Assembly (NCBI GenBank): GCA_016291475.1
Contig: JAEEXJ010000003.1
Span: forward strand, 1-64,000
Direction of reading: 5' to 3'
Length of the DNA: 64,000 bases
Source: Lachnospiraceae bacterium
GTDB taxonomy: Bacteria > Bacillota_A > Clostridia > Lachnospirales > Lachnospiraceae
In this document: positions 35,396 to 44,720 of the stretch, piece after piece
How positions within the stretch are numbered: position 1 is the first letter of the stretch
Layout of the letters: each line of letters starts with the position of its first letter
Notes under the pieces: model-generated
Told to the model about the DNA's origin: nothing
The model's database searches: none
The model's input: only the letters and a program-made list of their open reading frames with translations
Translations under genes and position numbers: made by a program

Positions 35396-36781
35396 TTATC
35401 TGAAAGGAAAACCGCCCTTTCTGCCGCCGGGGAATCCACCGCCCAATCCGGGGAACATTCCTCTGCCGCGCTTGCCCATACCGGACATCTGCTTCATCAT
35501 CTTCTGGCTCTGTTCGAACTGCTTAATGAACCTGTTGACCTCTGCAATATCGAGACCCGCGCCCTTGGCAATCCTGAATTTTCTTCTGGGATTAAGGATC
35601 TTGGGATTCGATCTTTCTTCGGGAGTCATGGAATATATGATTGCTTCGGTTCTCTTAAGCTTGCTCTCGTCAATCGCTGCATCAAGATCTGCAGAATTCA
35701 TTCCGAGTCCGGGCATCATGGACAGGATCGAAGCAAGGCCTCCCATATTTTTCATCTGCTTCATGCTCTCAAGGTAGTCATTGAAATCAAACTTGCCTTT
35801 CTGCATGCGGTTCATCATTCCGCGGCCTTCTTCTTCGGTAGTGGTAACCGAAGCCTGAGCCTTCTCGATAAGAGTGAGGACATCACCCATTCCGAGAATT
35901 CTTGAAGCCATACGATCGGGGTAAAACTGTTCCAGGTCCGTAAGCTTTTCGCCCATTCCGACATAAAGGATGGGCTTTCCGGTAACGGCTTTGATGGAAA
36001 GTGCCGCACCGCCTCTTGTATCGCCGTCAAGTTTGGATAAGATGACGCCGTCAATACCAATCTGTTCGTCAAAGGTCTGAGATACGGTCACAGCACTCTG
36101 ACCGGTCATCGCATCAACCACGAGTATGGTCTGGAATACATTAACCTTTTCTTTGATCTCTTTAAGCTCATTCATGAGCTCTTCGTCAATATGAAGGCGA
36201 CCGGCTGTATCGAGGATAACTACATTGTAGTTTTCCTTAACGGCTTTTTCATATGCTTTTTCCGCAATCTCTGCAGGCGGAGTGTCGGTTCCCATATCGA
36301 AAACGTCTACGCCGACCTTCTGTCCGTTAACCTTTAACTGCTCAACAGCCGCAGGTCTGTATACGTCACAGGCTACAAGAAGAGGTTTCTTGCCCTTTTT
36401 AATAAACTGTCCGGCCATTTTTGCCGAAGCGGTGGTCTTACCTGCACCCTGAAGACCTGCCATCATAATGACGGTGATCTCTTTACCGGGGCGGAAAGCA
36501 ACCTCCGTGGTCTCACTTCCCATAAGGGATGTAAGTTCGTCATTTACTGTCTTGATTACTGTCTGGGAAGGATTCAGTCCGTTCAGGACTTCGCTTCCGA
36601 TGCACTTTTCCTCTACAGTCTTAACAAAGCTTTTTACTACTTTGAAGTTAACATCGGCTTCAAGAAGTGCCATTTTAACTTCTTTGAGGGCTTCTTTAAC
36701 GTCGTCTTCGGTAAGCTTTCCTTTACTGCGGAGGTTTTTAAATGCATTTTGCAGTTTTTCACTGAGTCCTTCGAAAGCCAT
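35396..36781 (-). CDS. ffh: Signal recognition particle protein Ffh
   Basis: A 461-aa SRP54 GTPase. The N domain (1-90) precedes a G domain with GLQGAGKTTASAKMA (about 106-120), DTAGRLHIDEELM and the TKLDGDTRGGA loop (here SKLDGDTRGGA); the methionine-rich M domain starts near 325 and ends in a Gly-Arg-Phe-rich tail (FPGLGGGFPGG). It binds signal sequences and 4.5S RNA and docks with FtsY, encoded at 39010-40086. The start overlaps the ylxM stop by one base. Confidence 0.98.
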   Translation of the reverse strand: MAFEGLSEKLQNAFKNLRSKGKLTEDDVKEALKEVKMALLEADVNFKVVKSFVKTVEEKCIGSEVLNGLNPSQTVIKTVNDELTSLMGSETTEVAFRPGKEITVIMMAGLQGAGKTTASAKMAGQFIKKGKKPLLVACDVYRPAAVEQLKVNGQKVGVDVFDMGTDTPPAEIAEKAYEKAVKENYNVVILDTAGRLHIDEELMNELKEIKEKVNVFQTILVVDAMTGQSAVTVSQTFDEQIGIDGVILSKLDGDTRGGAALSIKAVTGKPILYVGMGEKLTDLEQFYPDRMASRILGMGDVLTLIEKAQASVTTTEEEGRGMMNRMQKGKFDFNDYLESMKQMKNMGGLASILSMMPGLGMNSADLDAAIDESKLKRTEAIIYSMTPEERSNPKILNPRRKFRIAKGAGLDIAEVNRFIKQFEQSQKMMKQMSGMGKRGRGMFPGLGGGFPGGRKGGFPFR

Positions 36782-37140
36782 TAAAGTTCTCCGATTATGG
36801 TATCCGCAATGCGGCTTATCTGTTTGAGTTTTGTTTCATCATCGCCCTCCGAAACGGAAAGCTTTTTGATCTGTTCAATCTCACACTTCATCTTGAGAAA
36901 CCTTTCAACCAGATGAAGTTTTGATTCATATTCGTTAAGTGCTTTGTCGCAATGTCTTAAGGCATCATGAACCGCCTGCCTTGATATCCCCTCGCTTTCC
37001 GCAATCTCCCCAAGGGACAGATCTTCGAAAAGAGAAGCTTCATAAATCTTTCTTCTGTGCTCACTCAAAAGCTCGCCGTAAAAATCATAAAGAAGTGATT
37101 GTTCAAGGATTTTATCCATAATTCTCCTTTTGACACGCAA
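36781..37140 (-). CDS. ylxM: SRP-associated helix-turn-helix protein YlxM
   Basis: A 119-aa protein with a sigma-70 region 4-like HTH (YEASLFEDLSLGEIAESEGISRQAVHDALRHCDK, about residues 31-64; only its shape is described here) and a helical tail. YlxM proteins are encoded immediately before ffh in Firmicutes and modulate SRP GTPase activity. The gene has its own strong promoter. Confidence 0.95.
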   Translation of the reverse strand: MRVKRRIMDKILEQSLLYDFYGELLSEHRRKIYEASLFEDLSLGEIAESEGISRQAVHDALRHCDKALNEYESKLHLVERFLKMKCEIEQIKKLSVSEGDDETKLKQISRIADTIIGEL

Positions 37141-37145
37141 AATGT

Positions 37146-37174
37146 ATCATAGTACAAATAAAAACAAGTGTCAA
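37146..37174 (-). promoter_or_regulatory. Promoter of ylxM-ffh
   Basis: On the minus strand a perfect -35 TTGACA (37169-37174) and -10 TATGAT (37146-37151) are 17 bases apart. The -35 box is part of the 3' arm of the terminator hairpin of the preceding gene. Confidence 0.8.
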
Positions 37175-37194
37175 GCAAAATTACTTGACACTTG
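37160..37194 (-). terminator. Terminator of the smc-ftsY-ilvA transcription unit
   Basis: A perfect 11-bp stem CAAGTGTCAAG/CTTGACACTTG (37184-37194 with 37165-37175) is followed on the minus strand by five T. It lies 10 bases beyond the stop of the membrane gene. Confidence 0.88.
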
Positions 37195-37204
37195 AAAAAC
37201 TTTA

Positions 37205-37741
37205 TCATTTCTTATTTTTAGTATTACTTTTTTTCGATTTCTCCGGAGCAAGATCTTCTTCCGGCTCCTTCTCTTTTCTGGTTTTAACCAGGAAAACGAC
37301 CAAAGCAGCATTCATAAGAACAAGTGTCGCTACCGGCCATATAAAAACCGTAATAAAAGCCAGAAGTTCAGGAACAAGATTCTTATTGAATCCGATCACC
37401 ATAAGCGATGCAAAGACCAGAAGAAAAAGCATCACAAAGCAAAACACAAACGAGATAATGAAATGCATTATCACGACGCCTGCATGTCTCAAAGGATAAT
37501 CCGAATATTTCAAATTCAGAAACCATTTGAAATAGTATGCCAGAAAACCGGCATATATCAGAATTCCTCCGATGTACGAAAACCCGTTAAACTTCATATC
37601 AATGTAATTGTAATCGATCAATCCATTCGGAAGGACTTGCTTAAGACCGATACACTGTATAAGAGAACACAAGGCTGCAACGATCGTAAGCGCAATCGAA
37701 AATAATACATCAATACCCAGAAATTTAAGTCGCTTATTCAT
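37205..37741 (-). CDS. Four-span membrane protein, unknown
   Basis: An unrecognised 178-aa protein with four hydrophobic segments (about 10-30, 50-70, 88-115 and 125-155) and a basic, Lys-rich C-terminal tail (EKSKKSNTKNKK). The tail and charge pattern suggest cytoplasmic termini. It is the last gene of the rnc-smc-ftsY-ilvA run and is followed by a strong terminator. No functional motif is visible. Confidence 0.75.
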   Translation of the reverse strand: MNKRLKFLGIDVLFSIALTIVAALCSLIQCIGLKQVLPNGLIDYNYIDMKFNGFSYIGGILIYAGFLAYYFKWFLNLKYSDYPLRHAGVVIMHFIISFVFCFVMLFLLVFASLMVIGFNKNLVPELLAFITVFIWPVATLVLMNAALVVFLVKTRKEKEPEEDLAPEKSKKSNTKNKK

Positions 37742-37780
37742 AAGATATCTACTTTCGTGAGGATAAAACGAGGCTTTGTA

Positions 37781-39004
37781 TCAGATATTTGTCTTGACCA
37801 CCTTAGGCCTGTATCCTTCTTTTTCAAGAGCTGCAATGATCTGGGCCTTATGATCCGTTCCGAAAGCTTCAAGAGTGATCCTAAGCTCAACGGCGGCGTT
37901 TCTGTTTATCGATACAAACTGGTTATGCTCGAGTTTGATGACGTTACCGCCCTGCTCGGCAAGTATTCCCGATACTTTAGCAAGCATTCCCGGCTTATCG
38001 GGAAGCAGTACGGATACGGTAAAGATCCTGTCTCTTGCGATAAGACCGTTCTGAACTACGGAACTCATGGTGATAACATCCATATTACCGCCGGAAAGGA
38101 TGGATACAACCTTCTTTCCCTCGGCCTTCAAATGCTTCAGAGCCGCCACGGTAAGAAGTCCCGAGTTTTCAACTATCATCTTATGATTCTCAACCATATC
38201 GAGGAAACATACAACAAGTTCCGAATCCTCAACTGTGATGATATCGTCAAGGTTTTCTTTAAGATAAGGGAATAGATTGGTTCCGGGAGTTTTAACCGCA
38301 GTACCGTCCGCTATTGTATTAACTCCGTCAAGGGTAACCACTTTATCGGCTTCAAAAGATGCCTTAAGACATGCAGCACCTGCAGGCTCAACTCCTATAA
38401 CCTTTATCTTGGGATTAAGAAGCTTTGCCAGAGTCGAAACACCCGTAGCAAGTCCGCCGCCTCCGATAGGTACAAGGATATAATCCACAAGAGGGAGTTC
38501 CCTTACGATCTCCATGGCTATCGAACCCTGACCGGTTGCAACTCTAAGATCATCAAAAGGATGAATGAAAGTATATCCCTTTTCCTGAGCAAGCTCGAGA
38601 GCCTTGGTACATGCCTCATCATAAACGTCACCGTACAGGATAACCTCCGCACCATAGCTCTTGGTTCTGTTGACCTTAATAAGAGGTGTGGTAGTAGGCA
38701 TTACGATAACAGCTTTAGCGCCGTAAGCCTTTGCGGCATATGCAACGCCCTGCGCGTGATTTCCCGCAGAAGCGGTAATAAGCCCCTTTGCTCTTTCTTC
38801 ATCGCTGAGTGTACTGATCGTATAATAAGAACCTCTGATCTTATACGCACCGGTGACCTGCATGTTCTCGGGCTTAAGATAAACCTTATTACCGGTCTGA
38901 TTAGAAAAATACTCGGAATAGATAAGCTTTGTATCTCTTGTGACTTTCGAAACTATTTCGGAAGCTTCCTCAAATGCATCAAGGGTAAGCATTTCCTTAG
39001 ACAT
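37781..39004 (-). CDS. ilvA: Threonine ammonia-lyase with ACT domain
   Basis: A 407-aa PLP enzyme deaminating threonine to 2-oxobutanoate. The PLP Lys is in TGAYKIRGSYYT (about 51-62), the phosphate loop is GGGGLATGVS near 179, and TASAGNHAQGVA marks the fold-type II core. A C-terminal ACT domain (about 325-400; VLLPDKPGMLAKVSGILAEQGG) suggests regulation. Length and ACT type match the single-ACT biosynthetic or catabolic class; which one applies cannot be decided. It lies 5 bp after ftsY, an unusual metabolic guest in this operon. Confidence 0.94.
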   Translation of the reverse strand: MSKEMLTLDAFEEASEIVSKVTRDTKLIYSEYFSNQTGNKVYLKPENMQVTGAYKIRGSYYTISTLSDEERAKGLITASAGNHAQGVAYAAKAYGAKAVIVMPTTTPLIKVNRTKSYGAEVILYGDVYDEACTKALELAQEKGYTFIHPFDDLRVATGQGSIAMEIVRELPLVDYILVPIGGGGLATGVSTLAKLLNPKIKVIGVEPAGAACLKASFEADKVVTLDGVNTIADGTAVKTPGTNLFPYLKENLDDIITVEDSELVVCFLDMVENHKMIVENSGLLTVAALKHLKAEGKKVVSILSGGNMDVITMSSVVQNGLIARDRIFTVSVLLPDKPGMLAKVSGILAEQGGNVIKLEHNQFVSINRNAAVELRITLEAFGTDHKAQIIAALEKEGYRPKVVKTNI

Positions 39005-39009
39005 TTTAT

Positions 39010-40086
39010 TTACTCCTCCGCTTCAAATATCGCTCTTACGAACGAATCTGCATCAAACTTCTGTAAATCCTCTATCTTCTCACCGACGCCGATATACTTA
39101 ACCGGAATTCCCATCTGTGCCTGGATAGCTATCGCGATTCCGCCCTTTGCGGTTCCGTCCATCTTGGTCAGGATAATACCCGAAAGTTTGGCGGCTTCAT
39201 TAAATTCTCTTGCCTGATTAAGCGCATTCTGACCCGTAGTGGCATCCAGCACAAGAAGATTTTCTCTGTGAGCCGCTTCAAACTCCTTGTCGATGACTCG
39301 GTTCATCTTGGCAAGTTCATCCATGAGGTTTTTCTTGTTATGAAGTCTTCCAGCCGTATCAATGATCAGTACATCGGTATTTCGTGCTCTTGCTGCGGAA
39401 CAGGCATCATAAACAACAGATGCGGGATCCTGTCCGTCCTTGCCGGTTACGATCTGAACTCCGCTTCTTTCGGCCCAGACTTTAAGCTGGTCCTCGGCAG
39501 CCGCTCTGAATGTATCGGCACCCGCTACCAAAACCTTTCTGCCCATGGCATTAAGCTTAGCGGAAAGTTTGCCGATAGTCGTGGTCTTTCCGACACCGTT
39601 AACACCGATCACGAATACAACGGAAGTCTGATGCTCAAAATCATAAGCATTCTCCTCTGTCTCCATACGTGATCTTATCGAATCTATCAGCAAAGAGCGG
39701 CATTCCGTTCTGGATTTAAGATGTTGCTGCTTAACTTTATCTCTCAGCTCATCAAGAATATCCTCGGTAATTACAGCTCCCACATCAGCTCCGATGAGGA
39801 ATTCTTCGAGTTCATCATAGAAATCATCATCGATCTCGGAAGCAGTAAATATTGAAGCAAGACCCGCGGAGAAATTCTCCCTTGTACGTGTCATTCCTTC
39901 TTTAAGTCTGTCAAAAAGAGCTTCCTTATCTTCCTGATATGCACGGCCGTCTACGGGAATCTCTTCATGTAATTCACGTGCGATGGGATCTTTTTCGGCC
40001 TCATCGGCTATACGGCTGAGTTTGGCTAAAGCTTCGCTAAAATCGTTATCGGGTTGTTCGTTCTTTTTTTTACCGAAAAGAGCCAT
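39010..40086 (-). CDS. ftsY: SRP receptor FtsY
   Basis: A 358-aa SRP GTPase that docks the SRP-ribosome complex at the membrane. An acidic/charged A region (about 1-60) precedes the N domain and the G domain with GVNGVGKTTTIGKL (about 154-167), DTAGRLHNKKNLM and TKMDGTAKGG. The start overlaps the smc stop by one base. Confidence 0.97.
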   Translation of the reverse strand: MALFGKKKNEQPDNDFSEALAKLSRIADEAEKDPIARELHEEIPVDGRAYQEDKEALFDRLKEGMTRTRENFSAGLASIFTASEIDDDFYDELEEFLIGADVGAVITEDILDELRDKVKQQHLKSRTECRSLLIDSIRSRMETEENAYDFEHQTSVVFVIGVNGVGKTTTIGKLSAKLNAMGRKVLVAGADTFRAAAEDQLKVWAERSGVQIVTGKDGQDPASVVYDACSAARARNTDVLIIDTAGRLHNKKNLMDELAKMNRVIDKEFEAAHRENLLVLDATTGQNALNQAREFNEAAKLSGIILTKMDGTAKGGIAIAIQAQMGIPVKYIGVGEKIEDLQKFDADSFVRAIFEAEE

Positions 40087-43000
40087 TAGTCATCCAATTC
40101 CGACTCGATCATATTAACCGCTACCTGAGAGGATACACCCTTCTCCTGCATGGTTATACCGTAGAGTCTGTCTACCTGTTCCATTGTTCCTCTTCTGTGA
40201 GTGATACAAATGAACTGGGTGTTCTTGGTAAGTTTGTGAAGATACTTTGCAAACCTGCCTACATTGTTATCATCAAGTGCAGCCTCGATCTCGTCAAGGA
40301 GACAGAAAGGTGAGGGCTTGAGGTTCTGTATCGCAAAAAGCAGTGCGATGGCGGAAAGTGCCTTCTCTCCTCCTGAAAGCTGCATCATATTCTGAAGTTT
40401 CTTTCCGGGGGGCTGAGCCGAGATATTGATTCCGCACTCAAGGATATCCTCATCATCCTGAAGGGAAAGTGATCCGGAACCGCCTCCGAAGAGTTCCTTA
40501 AATACCTTGTCGTATTCTTCGTTGATGAGCTTAAACTTTTCAGAGAACTGAGCTCTCATATTCTCGTCAAGCTCATCGATTATCTTCTTAAGTGTCTCGG
40601 CCGCTTCAATAAGATCGTCATGCTGAGTCTTCATGGACTCATAACGCTCCGAAACATTCTTGTACTCTTCTATTGCACCGACATTTACATCGCCAAGCTT
40701 TTTGATCTTGTCCCTGACTTCCGCAGCATCACGCTTAAGAACGGTAAGATCGTTAAGAGATTCATCCCTCATCTCAGCTGCCTGACTCAAGGTGATCTCG
40801 TACTCCTGCCACATATAATTGATACGGATCTCCATGGTCTCATTAGCCTTATCACGCTGAGCGGTAAGACGGTTAACCTCTTTGTCGAGAGAGGACATCC
40901 TCTCCTGAAGTTTTTCGGTGTTCTCAAAGAAACCTTTCTGCTTCTCCGTAAGAGCTTCTTTTCTGGAAAGTGAATTTTTCAGAAGGTCAGCGGATTTCTC
41001 CTGTTCCTCATAAGAAGCGTCTATAGTCTTTTTAATCTCTTCGATCTGAACTTCTTTCTCAGAGATTGCAATATTATTGGTCTCGATCGAATTATTGAGA
41101 CTCTCAAGTTCATTATTCGCTCCGGCAAGCGATTCCTCGACTCTGTTAAGGTTAGCCTGCTTGAAGTCCTTGGCCTGTTTCATCTTCTGGACTTCTACTT
41201 CCCACTCGTTAACACGTGCGGCGGCTTCGGATTCAATAGCCTGTTTTTCCTTGAGCATCTCATTGAGATCGGCTTCTTCCTCACGAAGTCGCTTCTCATT
41301 GGATTCACTGCTCTTAAGAACATCCGCTGCCTCATCACGGGCATTTGCAGCATCGACCATTTCCTTCTCGATATCCTGCTGTTCCTGCTTGAGATTAACG
41401 GCATTTTCGCTCTCTTCGTCAAATCTGTCACGTTCAGCCTGAAGAGTGAGTCTTGCAGTATTCTGCTCGATAACTTTGTTCTGGATATCAAGCTTCATCT
41501 TATCAAGTTCGGATCTGGAAGTATTTCTGTTCTCCCTGGTCTCATCGATCTCCGCTTTAAGTTTCTCGATATCCGCAGAGAGCTTTGCTACCTTCTTCTT
41601 AAGATCACCGATCTCACGGCTCTTTCCGAGGAAATTGTTATTATTCTTGAAAGCACCGCCGGTAATAGATCCGCCGGGCATAAGGAGTTCTCCCTCAAGA
41701 GTAACCACGCGAAGAGTATAGTTGAACTTTCTGGCTGCTCTTGTTGCGTTATCCATGGTATCCGCAACAATGAATCTGCCAAGAAGACTCTTAATAACGT
41801 TTCTGTATTCGTCATCGGTCTCCACGAGGTCGCTCGCAAGTCCGATCATGCCCTTTTCATTAAGTGCATCCTTTGCTTTAAGTTCCTGGGGATCCTTAAC
41901 ACTGTCAAGAGGGAGGAATGTAGCCCTACCGAGTCTGCCTTCCTTGAGGAAGGTGATCATCTTCTTGGCGGTCTCTTCATCTCTGGTAACTATATTCTGG
42001 ATATTTCCGCCGAGAGCCATTTCAATGGCAGTCTCGTACTTTTTATCAACTTTAATGATATCGGCAACAACACCGATGATGCCGGGAACGGATTTCTTCT
42101 GTTCCATTATCTTCTTGACGGAATTACCGTAGCCCTCATAAGCTTCCGCAATATCCTCAAGTGCCTGATATCTGGAATTCTCTTTATGATATTCTTCCTG
42201 GAGGCTTCTTAACTGCTCATCCTTGGAAGAAAGAGACGATCTGAGTTCGGCAACCTTAGCTTCAAGTTCGGAAGCATTCTTGTTCATTTCCGCAATTTCT
42301 GCGCTTACTTTCTCAAATGCTTCTTCATACTGTTTAATGGAATCTTCTCTGGCCTCTTCATCGGAACGGGCTCTTAAGAGCTTGCTCTGAAGTTCGGCTT
42401 TTCTGAGTTCGATCTGCTGGATAACTGCGGTATAGTGGCTGATCCGTCCCTGTATTTCGGAACGTTTCTTCAGCTCATCCATTATTCCGGTTGCGGTTTC
42501 TTCAATCCTGGTATTGAGATCCTGAATCTCTTCCTGAGCTTTATCAAGAGCTTCCTTTCTGGAAGCAGCCTCAGTCTCTACCTTACGGGCCTGTTCTTCT
42601 TCGGATTCGGAATCCTGAAGAATGGAATCCTTTTCGGTAGTATACTTCTCAATCTCACCGAGAAGGGCTTCTTTTCTCTCACTGAAATGGGTGATGTTGT
42701 CCTTGCTGGATTTAATCTGCTCCTTAAGGAGTTCGATAGAGCTTTCCAGCTTCTGTCTGTTGGAATCGGCTCCGGAGACAAGTTCTCTTGCCTTCTCGAT
42801 GGCTTCCTCCAGATCCTCCATTTCCATCTGAACGGAATTGTAATCTTCCTTAACCTTGTTATATTCTCCGGATGCCGTATCAAGGTCTGCGGATGCTACA
42901 TCCAGTCTTCCCTGAAGATCGGAAACAGCCTTCTTGAGAGTTTCATTTTCAAGAAGGAAGGAATTTACATCAATGGTCTTTAATTCTTCTTTATATTTCA

Positions 43001-43646
43001 GCCATTCTTTTGCCTTGGCTGACTGTCTTTCCAGGGGGCCTATCTGGCGTTCAAGCTCCGCAAGAATGTCATTTACTCTGACAAGATTATTCTGCTCATT
43101 GTCCAGTTTTTTAAGAGCCGCTGATTTACGGTATTTGAATTTAACGATACCTGCGGCTTCGTCAAAGAGCTCACGTCTCTCCTCAGGTTTACCGGAAAGA
43201 ATCTTATCGATCTGACCCTGTCCGATGATCGAGTAACCCTCTTTACCGATACCTGTATCAAAAAAGAGTTCGTTTACATCCTTAAGTCTGCAAGGCGAAC
43301 CGTTTAAGAGATATTCACTTTCACCGGATCTGTAAAGCCTTCTGGCTACAGTAACCTCTTCATACGAGATATTGAGTGCATGATCCGAGTTATCGAGAGT
43401 AATTGCAACGTATGCATAAGAAAGAGGCTTTCTCGTCTGGGTACCGGAAAAGATGACGTCCTGCATGGAACCGCCACGGAGCTGTTTTACGCTCTGCTCA
43501 CCGAGAACCCATCTGACGGCATCGGCAATGTTACTCTTACCCGAACCGTTAGGTCCGACGATACCGGTAACACCTTCATGGAAAAGCAGAACGGTCTTAA
43601 CAGCAAATGATTTAAAACCCTGGATTTCTATACTTTTAAGAAACAT
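40086..43646 (-). CDS. smc: Chromosome condensation protein SMC
   Basis: A 1186-aa SMC ATPase that compacts and segregates the chromosome with ScpA/ScpB. Walker A GPNGSGKSN is at residues 32-40, two long coiled coils run about 165-500 and 680-1010, the hinge is near 515-670 (VPGIIGVVADIIKV...GGAFKNNNNF), and the C-terminal head has LSGGEKALSA and the Walker B CLLDEIEAALDD. Full length. Start is ATG with GGAG; its beginning overlaps the end of rnc by 11 bp. Confidence 0.98.
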   Translation of the reverse strand: MFLKSIEIQGFKSFAVKTVLLFHEGVTGIVGPNGSGKSNIADAVRWVLGEQSVKQLRGGSMQDVIFSGTQTRKPLSYAYVAITLDNSDHALNISYEEVTVARRLYRSGESEYLLNGSPCRLKDVNELFFDTGIGKEGYSIIGQGQIDKILSGKPEERRELFDEAAGIVKFKYRKSAALKKLDNEQNNLVRVNDILAELERQIGPLERQSAKAKEWLKYKEELKTIDVNSFLLENETLKKAVSDLQGRLDVASADLDTASGEYNKVKEDYNSVQMEMEDLEEAIEKARELVSGADSNRQKLESSIELLKEQIKSSKDNITHFSERKEALLGEIEKYTTEKDSILQDSESEEEQARKVETEAASRKEALDKAQEEIQDLNTRIEETATGIMDELKKRSEIQGRISHYTAVIQQIELRKAELQSKLLRARSDEEAREDSIKQYEEAFEKVSAEIAEMNKNASELEAKVAELRSSLSSKDEQLRSLQEEYHKENSRYQALEDIAEAYEGYGNSVKKIMEQKKSVPGIIGVVADIIKVDKKYETAIEMALGGNIQNIVTRDEETAKKMITFLKEGRLGRATFLPLDSVKDPQELKAKDALNEKGMIGLASDLVETDDEYRNVIKSLLGRFIVADTMDNATRAARKFNYTLRVVTLEGELLMPGGSITGGAFKNNNNFLGKSREIGDLKKKVAKLSADIEKLKAEIDETRENRNTSRSELDKMKLDIQNKVIEQNTARLTLQAERDRFDEESENAVNLKQEQQDIEKEMVDAANARDEAADVLKSSESNEKRLREEEADLNEMLKEKQAIESEAAARVNEWEVEVQKMKQAKDFKQANLNRVEESLAGANNELESLNNSIETNNIAISEKEVQIEEIKKTIDASYEEQEKSADLLKNSLSRKEALTEKQKGFFENTEKLQERMSSLDKEVNRLTAQRDKANETMEIRINYMWQEYEITLSQAAEMRDESLNDLTVLKRDAAEVRDKIKKLGDVNVGAIEEYKNVSERYESMKTQHDDLIEAAETLKKIIDELDENMRAQFSEKFKLINEEYDKVFKELFGGGSGSLSLQDDEDILECGINISAQPPGKKLQNMMQLSGGEKALSAIALLFAIQNLKPSPFCLLDEIEAALDDNNVGRFAKYLHKLTKNTQFICITHRRGTMEQVDRLYGITMQEKGVSSQVAVNMIESELDD

Positions 43647-44346
43647 CTGTACTCCTGATCTTGAGCAAAGCTTTGTAGGCAGCCTCCTGCTGGGATGCTT
43701 TCTTGCTTCGGCCGCTTCCCTCGGCTGTAAGTTCCCCTCCGATCAACACCTTGGAACGGAATATCTTTACATTACCTTCGCCAAGCTCTTCTTCGGTGAT
43801 ATATTCAAGTTCTTTTTTGATATTCCTTGCAACATATTCCTGAAGATTGCTCTTGGAATCAAAAAAGAGTTGTTTGTTCTCGAGATCCGATAAAATAAAT
43901 CTGTGGATAAACTCTCTGGCTTTATCAAAACCGCCATCCAAAAAGATAGCGCCGACAATAGCTTCCATTACATCGGAAATAATGCTGTCCCTTTCTCTTC
44001 CGCCGGTTCTTTCCTCGCCCTTTCCGAGTCTGATAAAAGAACCAAGCTTAAGATCCCTTGCACAGAAAGCAAGAGAAGGTTCACACACCATCGATGCTCT
44101 TATCTTGGATAATTCGCCTTCTTTTTTATCGGGATAAGTCTGAAACAAAAACTCGCTGCTTACAGTTTCGAGAACGGCATCTCCCAAAAACTCCAGCCTC
44201 TCATAATCCCCTGTCTTATTGATAAGCTGTTCATTACAATAAGAAGAATGAGTGAGGGCCCTGATCAAAAGATCGCCGTTTTCGAAACTGTACCCTATGA
44301 GCCTTTGTAATTCGCTTACATCGGTACCGTTCATAACTTTCTCCAA
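43636..44346 (-). CDS. rnc: Ribonuclease III
   Basis: A 236-aa double-strand-specific endoribonuclease for rRNA and mRNA processing. The signature ERLEFLGDAVLE (about 48-59) holds catalytic acids, with the second acidic site in SDVMEAIVGAIFLDGG. A dsRNA-binding domain covers about 160-230. It precedes smc, a common Firmicutes order. A structured element lies just upstream. Confidence 0.97.
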   Translation of the reverse strand: MEKVMNGTDVSELQRLIGYSFENGDLLIRALTHSSYCNEQLINKTGDYERLEFLGDAVLETVSSEFLFQTYPDKKEGELSKIRASMVCEPSLAFCARDLKLGSFIRLGKGEERTGGRERDSIISDVMEAIVGAIFLDGGFDKAREFIHRFILSDLENKQLFFDSKSNLQEYVARNIKKELEYITEEELGEGNVKIFRSKVLIGGELTAEGSGRSKKASQQEAAYKALLKIRSTDVS

Positions 44347-44454
44347 AAAAAAGGCCCGAAGGTTACCGGTTTTTACAAAATCAAGGCATCCCGGCCAAAA
44401 TCATGTCTTAAGAGCCGGAATGCTCGAATTACCCGTATCAAAATACCCTTCGGG
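44345..44454 (-). ncRNA. Nested RNA-like structure with T-tract between acpP and rnc
   Basis: On the minus strand an outer helix CCCGAAGG/CCTTCGGG (44447-44454 with 44355-44362) encloses an inner helix GCATTCCGGC/GCCGGGATGC (44414-44423 with 44386-44395), and eight T follow the outer 3' arm (44345-44352). This may simply be an extended acpP terminator, or an attenuator or riboswitch-like leader controlling rnc. No known class was recognised. Confidence 0.5.
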
Positions 44455-44469
44455 AATAAATATGTAAGA

Positions 44470-44709
44470 TCAATCGTTGCCGGAAAGCGCAGCCTTGATC
44501 ATTTCGACAGCTTCACCAACGGTAGAGATCTTTTCAGCGCTCTCCTCGGGAATCTTGATATCAAAAGCATCTTCAAGACCCATGATGATCTGATATACAT
44601 CAAGAGAATCTGCTCCGAGGTCATCGGTAAAAGTGGACTGGGGAGTGATCTCATCAGGATCAACATTAAGAACCTCGGCAATGATTGTTTTTAACTTTTC
44701 GAATTCCAT
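44470..44709 (-). CDS. acpP: Acyl carrier protein
   Basis: A 79-aa acidic carrier protein with the phosphopantetheine site in [12 protein letters not shown] (Ser near residue 37). It carries acyl chains for fatty acid and phospholipid synthesis. It lies 11 bp after plsX, which uses acyl-ACP as substrate. Confidence 0.98.
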   Translation of the reverse strand: MEFEKLKTIIAEVLNVDPDEITPQSTFTDDLGADSLDVYQIIMGLEDAFDIKIPEESAEKISTVGEAVEMIKAALSGND

Positions 44710-44720
44710 TAAAGGCCTCC

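Noticed and set aside
35351..35905. Plus-strand open frame of 184 codons opposite ffh
   Set aside because: Antisense to the conserved M domain of Ffh; composition is that of a complementary shadow.
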